This document shows positions 34,830 through 43,896 of a DNA stretch of 64,000 nt, in pieces. The notes beneath the pieces were generated by a model that was given only the letters and a program-made list of their open reading frames with translations, was not told the origin of the DNA and did no database searches. The position numbers and the translations under genes were made by a program. How positions within the stretch are numbered: position 1 is the first letter of the stretch; each line of letters opens with the position of its first letter. The DNA lies in contig NC_019690.1 in assembly GCF_000317065.1 (NCBI RefSeq), positions 248,001 to 312,000 on the forward strand, read 5' to 3'. Source of the stretch: Pseudanabaena sp. PCC 7367 (GTDB taxonomy: Bacteria > Cyanobacteriota > Cyanobacteriia > Pseudanabaenales > Pseudanabaenaceae).

Positions 34830-35471
34830 AAATGGAATCTCCTAATTTTCTTAGCGTAAAAGTGTAAATTGAATACGAGCCACACTTAATCCAGAACGCA
34901 CGATCCGTAAATCAAGAATATTCTGGGAGTGGATTTAAATAGCACTTTATTCAAACCTTGAGATCAAGTAATTCAATAAAGTACCTTAAGAATTTAACTA
35001 GCTAGCTAAATCTAATAATTCAAGTTGACTGAGCAAATATTGAGTAAACACTGAGCAACTAGAAATATTCGATTGCACTAGCACTTTTTCAAAAAGCTGT
35101 TGGTTAAATACGTTAACCTCTCTTCAATTTTTATCCTATAACGAGCGCTTTGTTGATCGATTGTTTACAAACAGTAACAAAATCACGCAACACTTCGTTA
35201 CCTTTATAGGTAGTTCATGGATATTGACTGGTTTTAGCCATTTGTAAGGATTAACAGGCCAGTTTAGCTTAATGTTCCGTTACAAATAATCGATCGACCA
35301 AATCTAACCATTAAGCTTGGATTTGGCTGGGTTTTGATGCGGTTAATTCCAGTTGATGGGTGCGATCGTTGCCGCCCGCAAATGTGAGAAAATGGCGCTT
35401 AGCCTTAAATAGAGCATATAGATAATAGAGACTATAAATAAGAGACTATAAAGATAAAAAGATAAGAAGTT
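34830..35471 (-). promoter_or_regulatory. cpcBA promoter region
   Basis: This 642-bp region lies between divergent cpcB and a small-protein gene. No gene is visible. It contains TTGTTTACAAACAGTAACAA at 35161-35180, whose TTACAAACAGTAA core also occurs before cpeC, about 330 bases from cpcB. CACTTCGTTACC (35191-35202) adds another GTTAC word. A long transcribed leader is usual for cpcBA. Confidence 0.5.
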
Positions 35472-35711
35472 ATGACTAATACTCCCAACCTGCAATCTGC
35501 TGATTCAGCCACAATTGAAGAACTAACCGAAATCATTGGTGAACTAGAACAATACCGGCAGCGATTGGTTGCTGACACCATGAAAATGGCACAAAAGGCC
35601 AAGATCACTAAAAAGCAAACCATGGCAAACCTGGAACCCAGTCTGGCGCAAATTGATGCCAACCTGGAAGCACTGCGCCAACGCCTGGAAACCGCTAGCA
35701 GTGGTAATTAG
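35472..35711 (+). CDS. Small helical cyanobacterial hypothetical protein
   Basis: The 79-aa protein is almost entirely predicted helix with heptad-like spacing (TIEELTEIIGELEQYRQRLVADTMKMAQKAKITKKQT, then PSLAQIDANLEALRQRLE), suggesting a short coiled coil. I do not recognise a named family. It lies upstream of, and could be cotranscribed with, the HEAT gene (32 bases). Confidence 0.65.
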   Translation: MTNTPNLQSADSATIEELTEIIGELEQYRQRLVADTMKMAQKAKITKKQTMANLEPSLAQIDANLEALRQRLETASSGN

Positions 35712-35743
35712 GATTAATGGGCTAATTAGCATAAGAACTGGTG

Positions 35744-36679
35744 ATGAGTAACTCAACTAATTCAACTAATTCAACTAATTCAACTAATTCGATCGATGCC
35801 GCTGATCCCACTAACCTAACGGCGATCCACAGCGCTAATGATGAGCTGGTGACGCGGGTGAATGACCAAATTTCAATGGGCACCTTCGACGACACGAATG
35901 CGGCGGTGATGCAGCAATTGGTCGAAGGACTGGGCGACACGCGCGGACTGATGCGATTGCGGTTTGCAGAAACCCTGGGTGATACGGGTGAAGCCGCGAC
36001 ACCTTATTTGTTAACCGCGCTGAGCAGCCATGAGAATGTGGTGGTGCGACGAGCCGCAGCCAAAACCCTGACCCTGATCGCCGATCCCACTGCGGTGCCA
36101 ACTTTGATTCATTCGTTTCTCAATGATGAAGATACGGTCGTAAAAGGTTCTTCGGCGGGGGCTCTGGCCAGAACCGGTGAAGCTTCGGTGCCAGCCCTGT
36201 TGGAAATTCTGGCCGATCAGAGCATTCCCCAAGAGACCAAAGGACATGCGGCCTGGGCATTGGCTTTCATTGGCTCCGAGGCCACGGCATATTTATATCA
36301 AGCGCTGGATTCGGCTTCGTTGGATGTGCGCTGTGCGGTGATTGGCGCGATCGGCAAGGTGGCGCAGGAGCAAGCAGACGAGAAATCCTGTAGCTTATTA
36401 GTTGCTGCACTCACCGATCCCGAACCATTGATTCGCACCGAGGCAGCAGCGGTTTTGGGTCAAATTAATTATCCCCCAGCAGTGTCAAATTTAATTCTGG
36501 CACTGAATGATAGCGATTTGGATGTGCGCAAGGCGGCGATCAATTCCTTGGGCAAAATTGGCGATCAAGCAGCATTGGCACCACTCAAGCCATTGTTGGC
36601 AGATGAAGAGAATGTAATTCGGGTTTTGGCCAAAGTAGCGATCGCCCAACTGGAACGCCAGGAAGACAGCGATTGGTAG
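35744..36679 (+). CDS. HEAT-repeat bilin-lyase-like protein
   Basis: The product is about 311 aa, started at ATG 35744 (a GTG lies one codon upstream). The N-terminus is a low-complexity NSTNSTNSTNSTNS stretch encoded by about five 9-bp tandem copies. The body has eight or so HEAT repeats (RLRFAETLGDTGEAATPYL, VVRRAAAKTLTLIADPTAVPTLIHSFL, VVKGSSAGALARTGEASVPALLEIL, TKGHAAWALAFIGSEA, VRKAAINSLGKIGDQAALAPL). It belongs to the E/F-type lyase superfamily, close to a conserved cyanobacterial group annotated as HEAT or phycocyanobilin-lyase-like. CpeF is another possibility, since that lyase is otherwise missing here. Divergent from cpcBA. Confidence 0.7.
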   Translation: MSNSTNSTNSTNSTNSIDAADPTNLTAIHSANDELVTRVNDQISMGTFDDTNAAVMQQLVEGLGDTRGLMRLRFAETLGDTGEAATPYLLTALSSHENVVVRRAAAKTLTLIADPTAVPTLIHSFLNDEDTVVKGSSAGALARTGEASVPALLEILADQSIPQETKGHAAWALAFIGSEATAYLYQALDSASLDVRCAVIGAIGKVAQEQADEKSCSLLVAALTDPEPLIRTEAAAVLGQINYPPAVSNLILALNDSDLDVRKAAINSLGKIGDQAALAPLKPLLADEENVIRVLAKVAIAQLERQEDSDW

Positions 36680-36715
36680 TTTTTGGCAAAAATGTCTAAA
36701 TGTCTAAATGGTTAA

Positions 36716-37249
36716 ATGGTCATGCCAGCCAACTATCGACCCCAGGCAACTGATACCAGTCCGATTACCGATCAGTTTGAATTTGCGCTGTTGCGACAAC
36801 GCACCAATAGCGATCGCTTAAAGATGAGTGCAGGGCTGACCCAGTCGATTCGCCAGCTATGTTTGGCGGGATGGCAGCAGAACCAACCTCATTGGTCTAA
36901 AGCTCAACTGGCTCAAAAACTAGCCCAGGCTTTTTTAGGTGATGATGTCCCAGGTGGCTTCGTGCCTCAAGGAAATGCCATGAGTTGGATTCAAGACTCG
37001 ATTACTCTGGCCTTGCAATTACAGGAAATTTTAACGACATTGGCAATTCCCCACTACATCACTAACGGAATTGCCGCTTCTGCCTATGGCGAACCCCGGA
37101 GTACCCGTGATCTGGATGTGGTAATTTCCATTTCCCTAACTGAACTAGATCTACTGGTAGAGCGCTTAAAATCAGCAGGTTTCTATGTGCCAGGGATAGA
37201 GGATGTACGGAATGGCACTATGCATAGTGTGGGAAGCGGCACAATTTAA
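36716..37249 (+). CDS. Nucleotidyltransferase-fold protein, probably truncated
   Basis: The 177-aa frame ends in HYITNGIAASAYGEPRSTRDLDVVISISLTELDLLVERLKSAGFYVPGIEDVRNG, the start of a nucleotidyltransferase-like domain (GxxAxxxYGxPRxTxDxDxxI) of the type seen in AbiEii-like or MNT proteins. It then stops after TMHSVGSGTI, well before the domain should end. Residues 1-90 are unrelated helical sequence. The missing C-terminus and the coding-like frame immediately downstream suggest a damaged gene. Confidence 0.6.
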   Translation: MVMPANYRPQATDTSPITDQFEFALLRQRTNSDRLKMSAGLTQSIRQLCLAGWQQNQPHWSKAQLAQKLAQAFLGDDVPGGFVPQGNAMSWIQDSITLALQLQEILTTLAIPHYITNGIAASAYGEPRSTRDLDVVISISLTELDLLVERLKSAGFYVPGIEDVRNGTMHSVGSGTI

Positions 37250-37463
37250 GATTTATCATTTACGGACAGAAAGCCCTGATAATCCTGATAATCCTGATAA
37301 AAAGGAAAGTAAGGATGATATCGAGCTATTCAGCGGTTATGAACTACTAACAACTAGTAAATTATTACCCAATTGCGATCTAAAGCTGCTGGCCAGTTAT
37401 GTGAAGCCAGATCAGCAGTTCGAGGCGGTGCTTGCTTACCAAGAGCAGTTGCGATCGGCTTAA
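37203..37463 (+). pseudogene. Downstream coding remnant of the nucleotidyltransferase region
   Basis: In another frame, about 37250-37463 reads FKIYHLRTESPDNPDNPDKKESKDDIELFSGYELLTTSKLLPNCDLKLLASYVKPDQQFEAVLAYQEQLRSA-stop. Three TGATAATCC-like repeats at about 37277-37300 may mark slippage. It could be the frameshifted 3' part of the preceding gene or a remnant of another gene. I cannot decide. Confidence 0.4.
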
Positions 37464-37612
37464 TTATTATTTTGCTTTAATTGAAAGCCAGCCTTGCCTA
37501 TGGTCAATGTTGTCGATCGCCGATCCGAAATTCACTGTAAACCGTTAAGATCAGAAAGCTCGATGTAATTAATCAAGCAGTTTTAGTTAAATATTTAACC
37601 ATAAGGAATCCT

Positions 37613-38734
37613 ATGCCAGGCTTGCTCTCCCACGTTGACCCCGATGGTTTGCTCGAATATTCAGTGGTATTTAGCGATCGCTCCGTTAACCACATGTCCC
37701 AGCAGTTCCAGGGCGTGATGAAAGACATTTCTGCTACGCTCAAGCAGGTATATGCTGCTCAGGCGGTGGCGATCGTGCCCGGTGGTGGCACCTTCGGCAT
37801 GGAGGCAGTAGCGCGGCAGTTCGCAACGGGCAAAAAATGCCTGGTGATTCGCAATGGTTGGTTTAGTTTCCGCTGGACGCAGATTTTGGAAACTGGCAAA
37901 ATCCCGGCAGCAGCGATCGTGTTGAAGGCACAAACGATCGAGGAAGCAGAGCAGCCCGCCTTTGCCCCGGCAGCGATCGATGCGGTCATCGCCACCATCA
38001 AAACTGAAAAGCCAGATGTAGTATTCGCACCCCACGTAGAGACTTCCGCTGGCATCATTCTGCCCAATGATTATATCCAGGCAGTGGCAGAAGCTGTTCA
38101 CGCCGTAGGTGGTTTGTTGGTGCTCGATTGCGTGGCCTCTGGCGCGATCTGGGTGAATATGGCACGGCTGGGTGTAGATGTATTAATATCTGCGCCGCAA
38201 AAGGGCTGGAGCGGTACTCCCTGCGCTGGATTGGTGATGCTGAGTGAATTGGCCAGCCAACGAATCGAAACGACAGAGAGCAGCAGCTTCGCCTGCGATT
38301 TAAAGAAGTGGTTGCAAATTATGCATGCCTATGAGAATGGCGGCCATGCCTACCATGCCACGATGCCCACCGATGGCCTTAAGTTTTTGGATGGGGTGAT
38401 GGCGGAAACGGCAGCATTTGGGTTTGAACAGGCACACAGCAAACAACAGGAACTAGGCGATCGGGTGCGGCAACTGTTGGCCAGCAAGGGCTTCAAGAGT
38501 GTGGCGGCGGCGGGATATCTGGCTCCTAGTGTGGTGGTCAGCTATTGCCAAGATTCAGGCATCACGAAGCAGTTTATGGCGGCAGGGGTACAGGTGGCGG
38601 CAGGCGTTCCGCTCCGATGTGATGAACCAGAGAGCTTCCAAACCTTTCGGATTGGCTTGTTTGGTCTGGATAAGCTGAAGGCTGTCGATCGCACCGTGGC
38701 GAACTTAGCAGCGGCGCTGGAGAAGATTGTTTAA
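37613..38734 (+). CDS. Class V aminotransferase (alanine-glyoxylate / serine-type)
   Basis: The 373-aa protein is a PLP-dependent class V aminotransferase: VPGGGTFGMEAVARQF, FAPHVETSAGIILPNDYI, LLVLDCVASGAIWVNMARLGVDVLISAPQKGWSGTPCAGLVML with the PLP lysine in APQKGW, and a C-terminal GVPLRCDEPESFQTFRIGLFG. The family interconverts serine, alanine, glyoxylate or phosphonate substrates; the precise substrate is not clear. The start has AAGGAATCCT before ATG. It is convergent with the flavodiiron operon. Confidence 0.82.
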   Translation: MPGLLSHVDPDGLLEYSVVFSDRSVNHMSQQFQGVMKDISATLKQVYAAQAVAIVPGGGTFGMEAVARQFATGKKCLVIRNGWFSFRWTQILETGKIPAAAIVLKAQTIEEAEQPAFAPAAIDAVIATIKTEKPDVVFAPHVETSAGIILPNDYIQAVAEAVHAVGGLLVLDCVASGAIWVNMARLGVDVLISAPQKGWSGTPCAGLVMLSELASQRIETTESSSFACDLKKWLQIMHAYENGGHAYHATMPTDGLKFLDGVMAETAAFGFEQAHSKQQELGDRVRQLLASKGFKSVAAAGYLAPSVVVSYCQDSGITKQFMAAGVQVAAGVPLRCDEPESFQTFRIGLFGLDKLKAVDRTVANLAAALEKIV

Positions 38735-38894
38735 TCAATTTGATTTTGATTATTTACGCCAGCAGGGGTTAAATCTAAGCGCAGAGCTAGCTAGAGCGAT
38801 GACAGAAGCAGGGTTGGTATAATGGGCGCAGTTAAAAAAGGTAAAGGTAAAAGGTGGTTACTGTGGATGCGATCAGCGATGCCTTTTTAAAGGA

Positions 38895-38945
38895 CACTCT
38901 GTCAGCACTCTGTCAGTAGTTTGTCAGCATTCTGTCAGTAGTTTG
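38895..38945. repeat. Four-and-a-half 11-bp direct repeats (consensus xAxTxTGTCAG)
   Basis: Units at 38895, 38906, 38917 and 38928 read CACTCTGTCAG, CACTCTGTCAG, TAGTTTGTCAG and CATTCTGTCAG, and a partial TAGTTTGG follows. The 11-bp period equals about one DNA turn, as at sites for OmpR/PhoB-type regulators. They lie between two convergent gene ends, so the regulated promoter is unclear. Confidence 0.6.
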
Positions 38946-38960
38946 GATAAAGTGAATGAT

Positions 38961-40697
38961 TCAAGTTCCTGATTTATGCTGCTCAATTGCTGTTACGCCC
39001 TCATTTTCCAGCATTTGCCCCCGATCGACCGTGGCATAAACTAAATAGCGATCGCCACATTTCATCGCTTGCTGCACCGTACATTCTAAATAGGACAAGG
39101 CTTGCTCCAACACAAGACAGCCATTCTCGCCGATGTTCGTGGGGAGGCTGGCAAAGGGATTATCACCAAGGGTACTATGGCGTGAGAAATAGCGACGCAC
39201 ATTACGACCTTCCTTAAGGATATTCAAGATAAATTTATCGCCAGGATCGTCAATCAAATCAGCATTTTGATCATCGGCAATCGCAACCACTAGGCCAGGT
39301 GGATTGAAACTAGCCTGGGAAACAGAAGAGGTTAGAATCCCCCGGTGGCTCTCGTCATCACGGGTAGTCAGTACACAAAGAGAACCAATAATCCGGCTGA
39401 CTGCCTGGGCAGTACGATTATGCTTGGGTCGGGCGACCACCAAACGGGGCGATCGGAGCTTTTTATTTTCCTTCAGGGTTTGGGCGAACTGGCTACCAGC
39501 TGCTTGGCATTCTTGTAAAACTGACTCGGTAGGACTAAATTTCACCCGGATCGGCTGGAACCCAAACCGATAATTGGCATCGCGCAGTTTGCCTTCCAAC
39601 AGGTCGATCGCCTCGCCACTCCAGCCATAGGAACCGAACACTCCTGCCAGTTTAGTTTTCGCCGCTGCCGACAGGACGATTCCCAGTGCCGTTTGGATCT
39701 GGGTTGGAGCATGGCCGCCTAGGGTCGGAGAACCGATCATAAAACCATCACAGGCTTCTACCGCCTGCATAATTTCGGTGGGCTCCGCTGATTCACAATT
39801 GATCGTATTCACCTGGACACCGCTGGCAACCAAGCCTTCGGCGATCGCGTTGGCTAAAACTGCGGTATTCCCATAGGCAGAAGCATAGAGTAGAGCCACA
39901 CTCAACTCTTGGGATTGCTGTTGGTCACACCATTGACGGTAATCATAGACAAACCGACTCAGACTGTAGCGCACCACCGGGCCATGGCCTGGAGCATAGA
40001 TCTTGGCGGGTAAATTGCCGAGTTTCTCTAGGGCGGTTTCTACCTGTTTGGCCTGAGGAGCATGGAGGCAGTCAAAATAATACCGGCGATCCCGATCGAG
40101 CGCTTTCCAGTCTTGATCAAACACGGCCTCATTACAAATATGAGCGCCAAACAACTTATCGGTATAGAGAATCTGGGTGGCTGGATCGTATGTACATAGA
40201 CCATCAGGCCAGCGGGGCGTAGGAACAGTCACAAAAACTAACGGATGCGATTGCCCAAAATCAAGGGTGAGGGTGGAACGTACCGTTTGAATATTCGGTG
40301 TCCAGGCCAGAAACGTAGCCTTCAGGAAATTTTCTCCAGGTCGAGAGCAGATGATCGTTGCCTGGGGTGCTTTTTGCATTAATACCTGGAGCGTGACTGC
40401 CCGATTGGGATTGACATGGCTGAGAATCACATAATCTAGGGTTCTGAGATCTAGATGTTGTTGCAATTCTGCCAGGTAAATGTCGGTAAAAGACTCCCCT
40501 GGTGGATCAATCAAGATTTGCCGATCGCCACGCAGCAGATAAGAATTAGCAGTCGTTCCCTGCTGGCGGGAATATTCAACCTCAAACTTGAGGCGATCCC
40601 AAGTGCGCGATCGTAAAATCAGCGTGTTTGGCGCAATTTCCGCTACTTGTACATCTCTAGGACGTGTGGAAACTGTTTGAGTCGAGGACATAATCAC
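38961..40697 (-). CDS. flv2: Flavodiiron protein Flv2
   Basis: The 578-aa, three-part protein has an N-terminal beta-lactamase-like domain, a flavodoxin domain (SVALLYASAYGNTAVLANAIAEGL) and a C-terminal flavin-reductase-like domain (RIIGSLCVLTTRDDESHRGILTSSVSQASFNPPGLVVAI). The metal-binding motif is degenerate: HVNPNR instead of HxExDH, PRWPD instead of LHWPD, TDKLFG instead of TCDVFG. That marks the Flv1/Flv2 class, which pairs with a canonical partner. As the last gene of the operon after flv4 and the PsiE-like gene it is Flv2, protecting photosystem II together with Flv4. Confidence 0.93.
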   Translation of the reverse strand: MIMSSTQTVSTRPRDVQVAEIAPNTLILRSRTWDRLKFEVEYSRQQGTTANSYLLRGDRQILIDPPGESFTDIYLAELQQHLDLRTLDYVILSHVNPNRAVTLQVLMQKAPQATIICSRPGENFLKATFLAWTPNIQTVRSTLTLDFGQSHPLVFVTVPTPRWPDGLCTYDPATQILYTDKLFGAHICNEAVFDQDWKALDRDRRYYFDCLHAPQAKQVETALEKLGNLPAKIYAPGHGPVVRYSLSRFVYDYRQWCDQQQSQELSVALLYASAYGNTAVLANAIAEGLVASGVQVNTINCESAEPTEIMQAVEACDGFMIGSPTLGGHAPTQIQTALGIVLSAAAKTKLAGVFGSYGWSGEAIDLLEGKLRDANYRFGFQPIRVKFSPTESVLQECQAAGSQFAQTLKENKKLRSPRLVVARPKHNRTAQAVSRIIGSLCVLTTRDDESHRGILTSSVSQASFNPPGLVVAIADDQNADLIDDPGDKFILNILKEGRNVRRYFSRHSTLGDNPFASLPTNIGENGCLVLEQALSYLECTVQQAMKCGDRYLVYATVDRGQMLENEGVTAIEQHKSGT

Positions 40698-40773
40698 ATA
40701 ACCTCATCTGGTAGGTCAAAAAATATCAAAATAGATCGAGATAGCAAGGCCACAGGATCACTAGATCACTAGA

Positions 40774-41301
40774 TCAGTGATGGTTATTGGCAGAAACAGG
40801 TTTCTGGTGCACTTGTTCTCGGTAACGTTGGGCAATTTTCTTCTCTGGATCGATGCCCTCAAAGGTAGGTGGCAACCATACCCTTACTAATAAAAGAAGG
40901 CTGAGCACCACCAAGAAGGCGCAGGCTGCCAATACTTGCGTCCAGCTCGTTTCCAACACACCTCTAACGATCACTTCGCGCAACACAGACACAATCGAGA
41001 CTTCCACCGCCACCCCGATCGAAATCCGCTGCTCTTGCAGATAAATAATCAAGAGGCGGAATAATTCCACCAAAATCAGCAAAAACAGAATATCGGCGGT
41101 CACACTGTGAAAATCGATCGGCGGCAGCAAGGACATAAACATATCCCTTACTTCGAGCACCATGAAGCTGAACAGACCGATACAGAGAGAAATCACAATC
41201 AAATCTTGGATGAATTCCAAACTTCGTACCACCCGGCCAAGATTGAGTTCGTAAGCAGAGATGGATGAATCGCTAAGCGAATTGCCAGTAGATTTATGCA
41301 T
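40774..41301 (-). CDS. PsiE-like membrane protein of the flv4-flv2 operon (Sll0218 type)
   Basis: The 175-aa membrane protein has about four hydrophobic segments (DLIVISLCIGLFSFMVLEV, ILFLLILVELFRLLIIYL, a VSIVSVLREVIV stretch, and VLAACAFLVVLSLLLLVRVWL) and the PsiE-family YLQEQRISIGVAVEVSIVSVLREVIV block. Its place between two flavodiiron genes is that of Sll0218 in Synechocystis, a thylakoid protein that stabilises photosystem II dimers or assembly complexes. About 78 bases separate it from each neighbour. Confidence 0.9.
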   Translation of the reverse strand: MHKSTGNSLSDSSISAYELNLGRVVRSLEFIQDLIVISLCIGLFSFMVLEVRDMFMSLLPPIDFHSVTADILFLLILVELFRLLIIYLQEQRISIGVAVEVSIVSVLREVIVRGVLETSWTQVLAACAFLVVLSLLLLVRVWLPPTFEGIDPEKKIAQRYREQVHQKPVSANNHH

Positions 41302-41379
41302 AGCAGGAAAAATACCCTGAGTTTAGGGAATGAGATATAAATTAATTTGCTTGTAAAAGCTGATGAAAGAAACCAGGAA

Positions 41380-43107
41380 TTAGTATTGACTGCCAATTTT
41401 GCGATGGTGGACAGCAGTCAGGGCATCGAGATTGGCCACTCGTCCAGTTTCTACGATGCTGTAGATAATCCAGTGATCGCCACAGTCCATCCGGCTAGAA
41501 ACTTCACATTCCATATAGGCAAGAGCATCTGCAAGGATAGGACAGTTATTCTTGGCCGCATAGGTTTTGATGCCAGCAAAGCGATCGGCTCCCGGTGGGA
41601 AACGCTTAAGAAAATGCTTCATGATCGCTTGATGGTTGTTTTCCTCTAGCACATTGAGCACAAAGCGATCGCCCACCTGCATCAACGATTCGATCGCCCG
41701 ATCTTTCGCCACCGCAATCGCCACGCCCAGGGGACTAGAACTGGCCTGAGTAATCCAAGAAGCCAGCATCGCACTGGAAACATCCCCTTTTGTAGCAGTG
41801 ATTAGGTAAAGCCCACTACTAATTCGTCCTAAGGCTTTCTCTAGCTCTGTATCACTTGCCATCGTTTTTTTGCTGGTGCGATCTTGAGTTAACCACTGCC
41901 CTAGATCAGTTCCCGCTTCATCGCAAAGTTTCTCTATTTTGGCGGATGGCGCTTCTTTAATCACGATCGGTGGAAAAGCTTCCTTGAGGCCAATTTCTTG
42001 AAACTTGTTGCGGAGCGGATAGATTGGTTCGTCTTCACCGCCGCCTGCTTCAAATAGGCCGATCGCCTGTTTTTGGTGGGCAGCAGCTAAAATTATTCCC
42101 AACGCTGTTTGGGCAGCAAGAGAAGATTGGGGCGGCATCCCTACTACCAAGCCTTTTGCCTCCGCAACCCATTCGCGTAGTTCGTGGTGGGGGGTATGTT
42201 CTAAATCTACTAATTCCACTTGAATACCGCTGCGGGTGATGCCATGGGCGATCGACCTGACCAGGTGGCTGCTATAACCATAATCTTCACAATAGAAGAA
42301 CACCACAAAGGCATTATTTTTAGCCTGTTCCAAACTCCAGGTGCGATAACTTTCAACCCATTCCGGCAGTTCATACCGCAACAGTGGCCCGTGCCCGGTG
42401 GCAATCAGCTTAATTTCAAGTTTGTCAATCCGCTTGAGCGCTGCCAACACCGACCGAGCATTTGGCCCCATCAGGCAATCATAGTAATAGCGAAAATCCT
42501 CTTTCAGCAAACTGGAATCTTGATCATAGGTATGGTCATCGCAATAGTGCATGCCAAATACATCACAGGTATATAGAATGCCTGTTTGATGGTCATAGCT
42601 AAAAATTGTATCTGGCCAATGTAAATTCGGAGCCGAGACAAATTCCAGCATATGTCCATTGCCCAAATCAAGGCGATCGCCACTTTTTACCCGCAAAGAT
42701 TGAAATGGCTGATGCACCATATTTTCTAGGAACTGGAGCGCTACCTTTGCTCCCACAATCACAATGTCAGGCGCTAAACTCAGCAAATCCTTTACCAATG
42801 CGCTGTGATCCGGTTCCGTATGGCTAACGATCAAATAATCGATCGTATTTAAATCTATTAATCCTTTTAGGGCATCTAAATATAACTGCTCAAACTTACG
42901 ATGGGATGTGTCAATCAGGGCAGTCTTTTCACCTTGAATCAAAAAAGAGTTATAGGTAGTACCGTTGCGCAAACCAAACTCAATATCAAAGCGATCGCGG
43001 TCCCAATCAAGGGAACGAATGGCCGTTGTATTCACATCAATATCGATCGTTTGGATCGTTAAACGTTGACGAATTTGAGCCTGGTGAGTTTGGGTGAGTG
43101 CAGCCAT
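41380..43107 (-). CDS. flv4: Flavodiiron protein Flv4
   Basis: The product is 575 aa from ATG 43107 (MAALTQTHQAQIRQRL), which has GGAGATACTACTT before it; the ATG at 43125 adds six residues. It has a beta-lactamase-like domain with canonical diiron ligands (SHTEPDHSAL, LHWPDTIFSYD, TCDVFGMH, TGHGPLLR). A flavodoxin domain (VFFYCEDYGYSSHLVRSIAHGI) and a C-terminal flavin-reductase-like domain (ALGRISSGLYLITATKGDVSSAMLASWITQASSSPLGVAI) follow. It is first in the operon, as in Synechocystis, and acts with Flv2 in electron transfer away from photosystem II at low CO2 or high light. Confidence 0.93.
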   Translation of the reverse strand: MAALTQTHQAQIRQRLTIQTIDIDVNTTAIRSLDWDRDRFDIEFGLRNGTTYNSFLIQGEKTALIDTSHRKFEQLYLDALKGLIDLNTIDYLIVSHTEPDHSALVKDLLSLAPDIVIVGAKVALQFLENMVHQPFQSLRVKSGDRLDLGNGHMLEFVSAPNLHWPDTIFSYDHQTGILYTCDVFGMHYCDDHTYDQDSSLLKEDFRYYYDCLMGPNARSVLAALKRIDKLEIKLIATGHGPLLRYELPEWVESYRTWSLEQAKNNAFVVFFYCEDYGYSSHLVRSIAHGITRSGIQVELVDLEHTPHHELREWVAEAKGLVVGMPPQSSLAAQTALGIILAAAHQKQAIGLFEAGGGEDEPIYPLRNKFQEIGLKEAFPPIVIKEAPSAKIEKLCDEAGTDLGQWLTQDRTSKKTMASDTELEKALGRISSGLYLITATKGDVSSAMLASWITQASSSPLGVAIAVAKDRAIESLMQVGDRFVLNVLEENNHQAIMKHFLKRFPPGADRFAGIKTYAAKNNCPILADALAYMECEVSSRMDCGDHWIIYSIVETGRVANLDALTAVHHRKIGSQY

Positions 43108-43896
43108 AAGTAGTATCTCCAACAAGTTTGATAACTACGGTTTAATTCCGATACTCTTTATTTTTGCTCTGTTCCACATGATTTGTAAAATGTCAATTCC
43201 TAAACCAATTCATTAGTAAAACTAATAACTTGTTGGCAAAGCAATTACTATAAGTAATATATTTTCAACTTTAGTTCCCCCTGCCTTCGGTATTAAAACG
43301 TGATTAAAACGTGATCAAAACGTGATTAAGGCTTGGCAATCGCCCCGACTGAATCTTGCGCCGATGCGATCGTTACAGATAAAAGATATAAGCCAGCATA
43401 GATCCAGATGCAACCTAACCACTGATTGATTAATTAATATTCAAAAAGCTGTTTGAATCTATGGTTTGAATAGAAATTTAAATATAGTTTGGGGCGATCG
43501 GGTAACGTTTTGTTTACAATTCTTCTTATCAGTTGAGTTGGGTCTCCCCTCTGGTGTAGGCTCTTCTTAACATCACATTATTAAGAATTAGTAGAATTAA
43601 TAAAATCCTATTCATCGATCTTTTGAGTTAACTAAAATAACCATAAGTTAACAATTATTTCTCGATTATTGATCTCAATTATTGATCTTGATTATTGATT
43701 AGAATTAGGACCTTTTTGATTATCAATCCTTTCAAGAGCAAAGCGATTTTTAAGCAATCACCAGCTCTAAATATTTATATTTATATTTATTCAGTATCTA
43801 TATCTATTCAATATTGAACTATTTAAATTTAACTATTTAATCAAACCTGTATAAAAACCCCTGTATAAAAACATAGAATAAGTAAACATAAAAAAA
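43108..43896. promoter_or_regulatory. Divergent promoter region of flv4 and cpcE
   Basis: This is 789 bp without a gene. GTAACGTTTTGTTTAC at 43502-43517 is an imperfect inverted repeat resembling the GTAAC/GTTTAC sites before cpc and cpe genes. A tandem ATTATTGATCTCA-type repeat (13-bp period, about 2.7 copies) lies at about 43665-43700, and TATTTATATTTATATT near 43776. No clear hairpin terminator is present. Confidence 0.4.
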
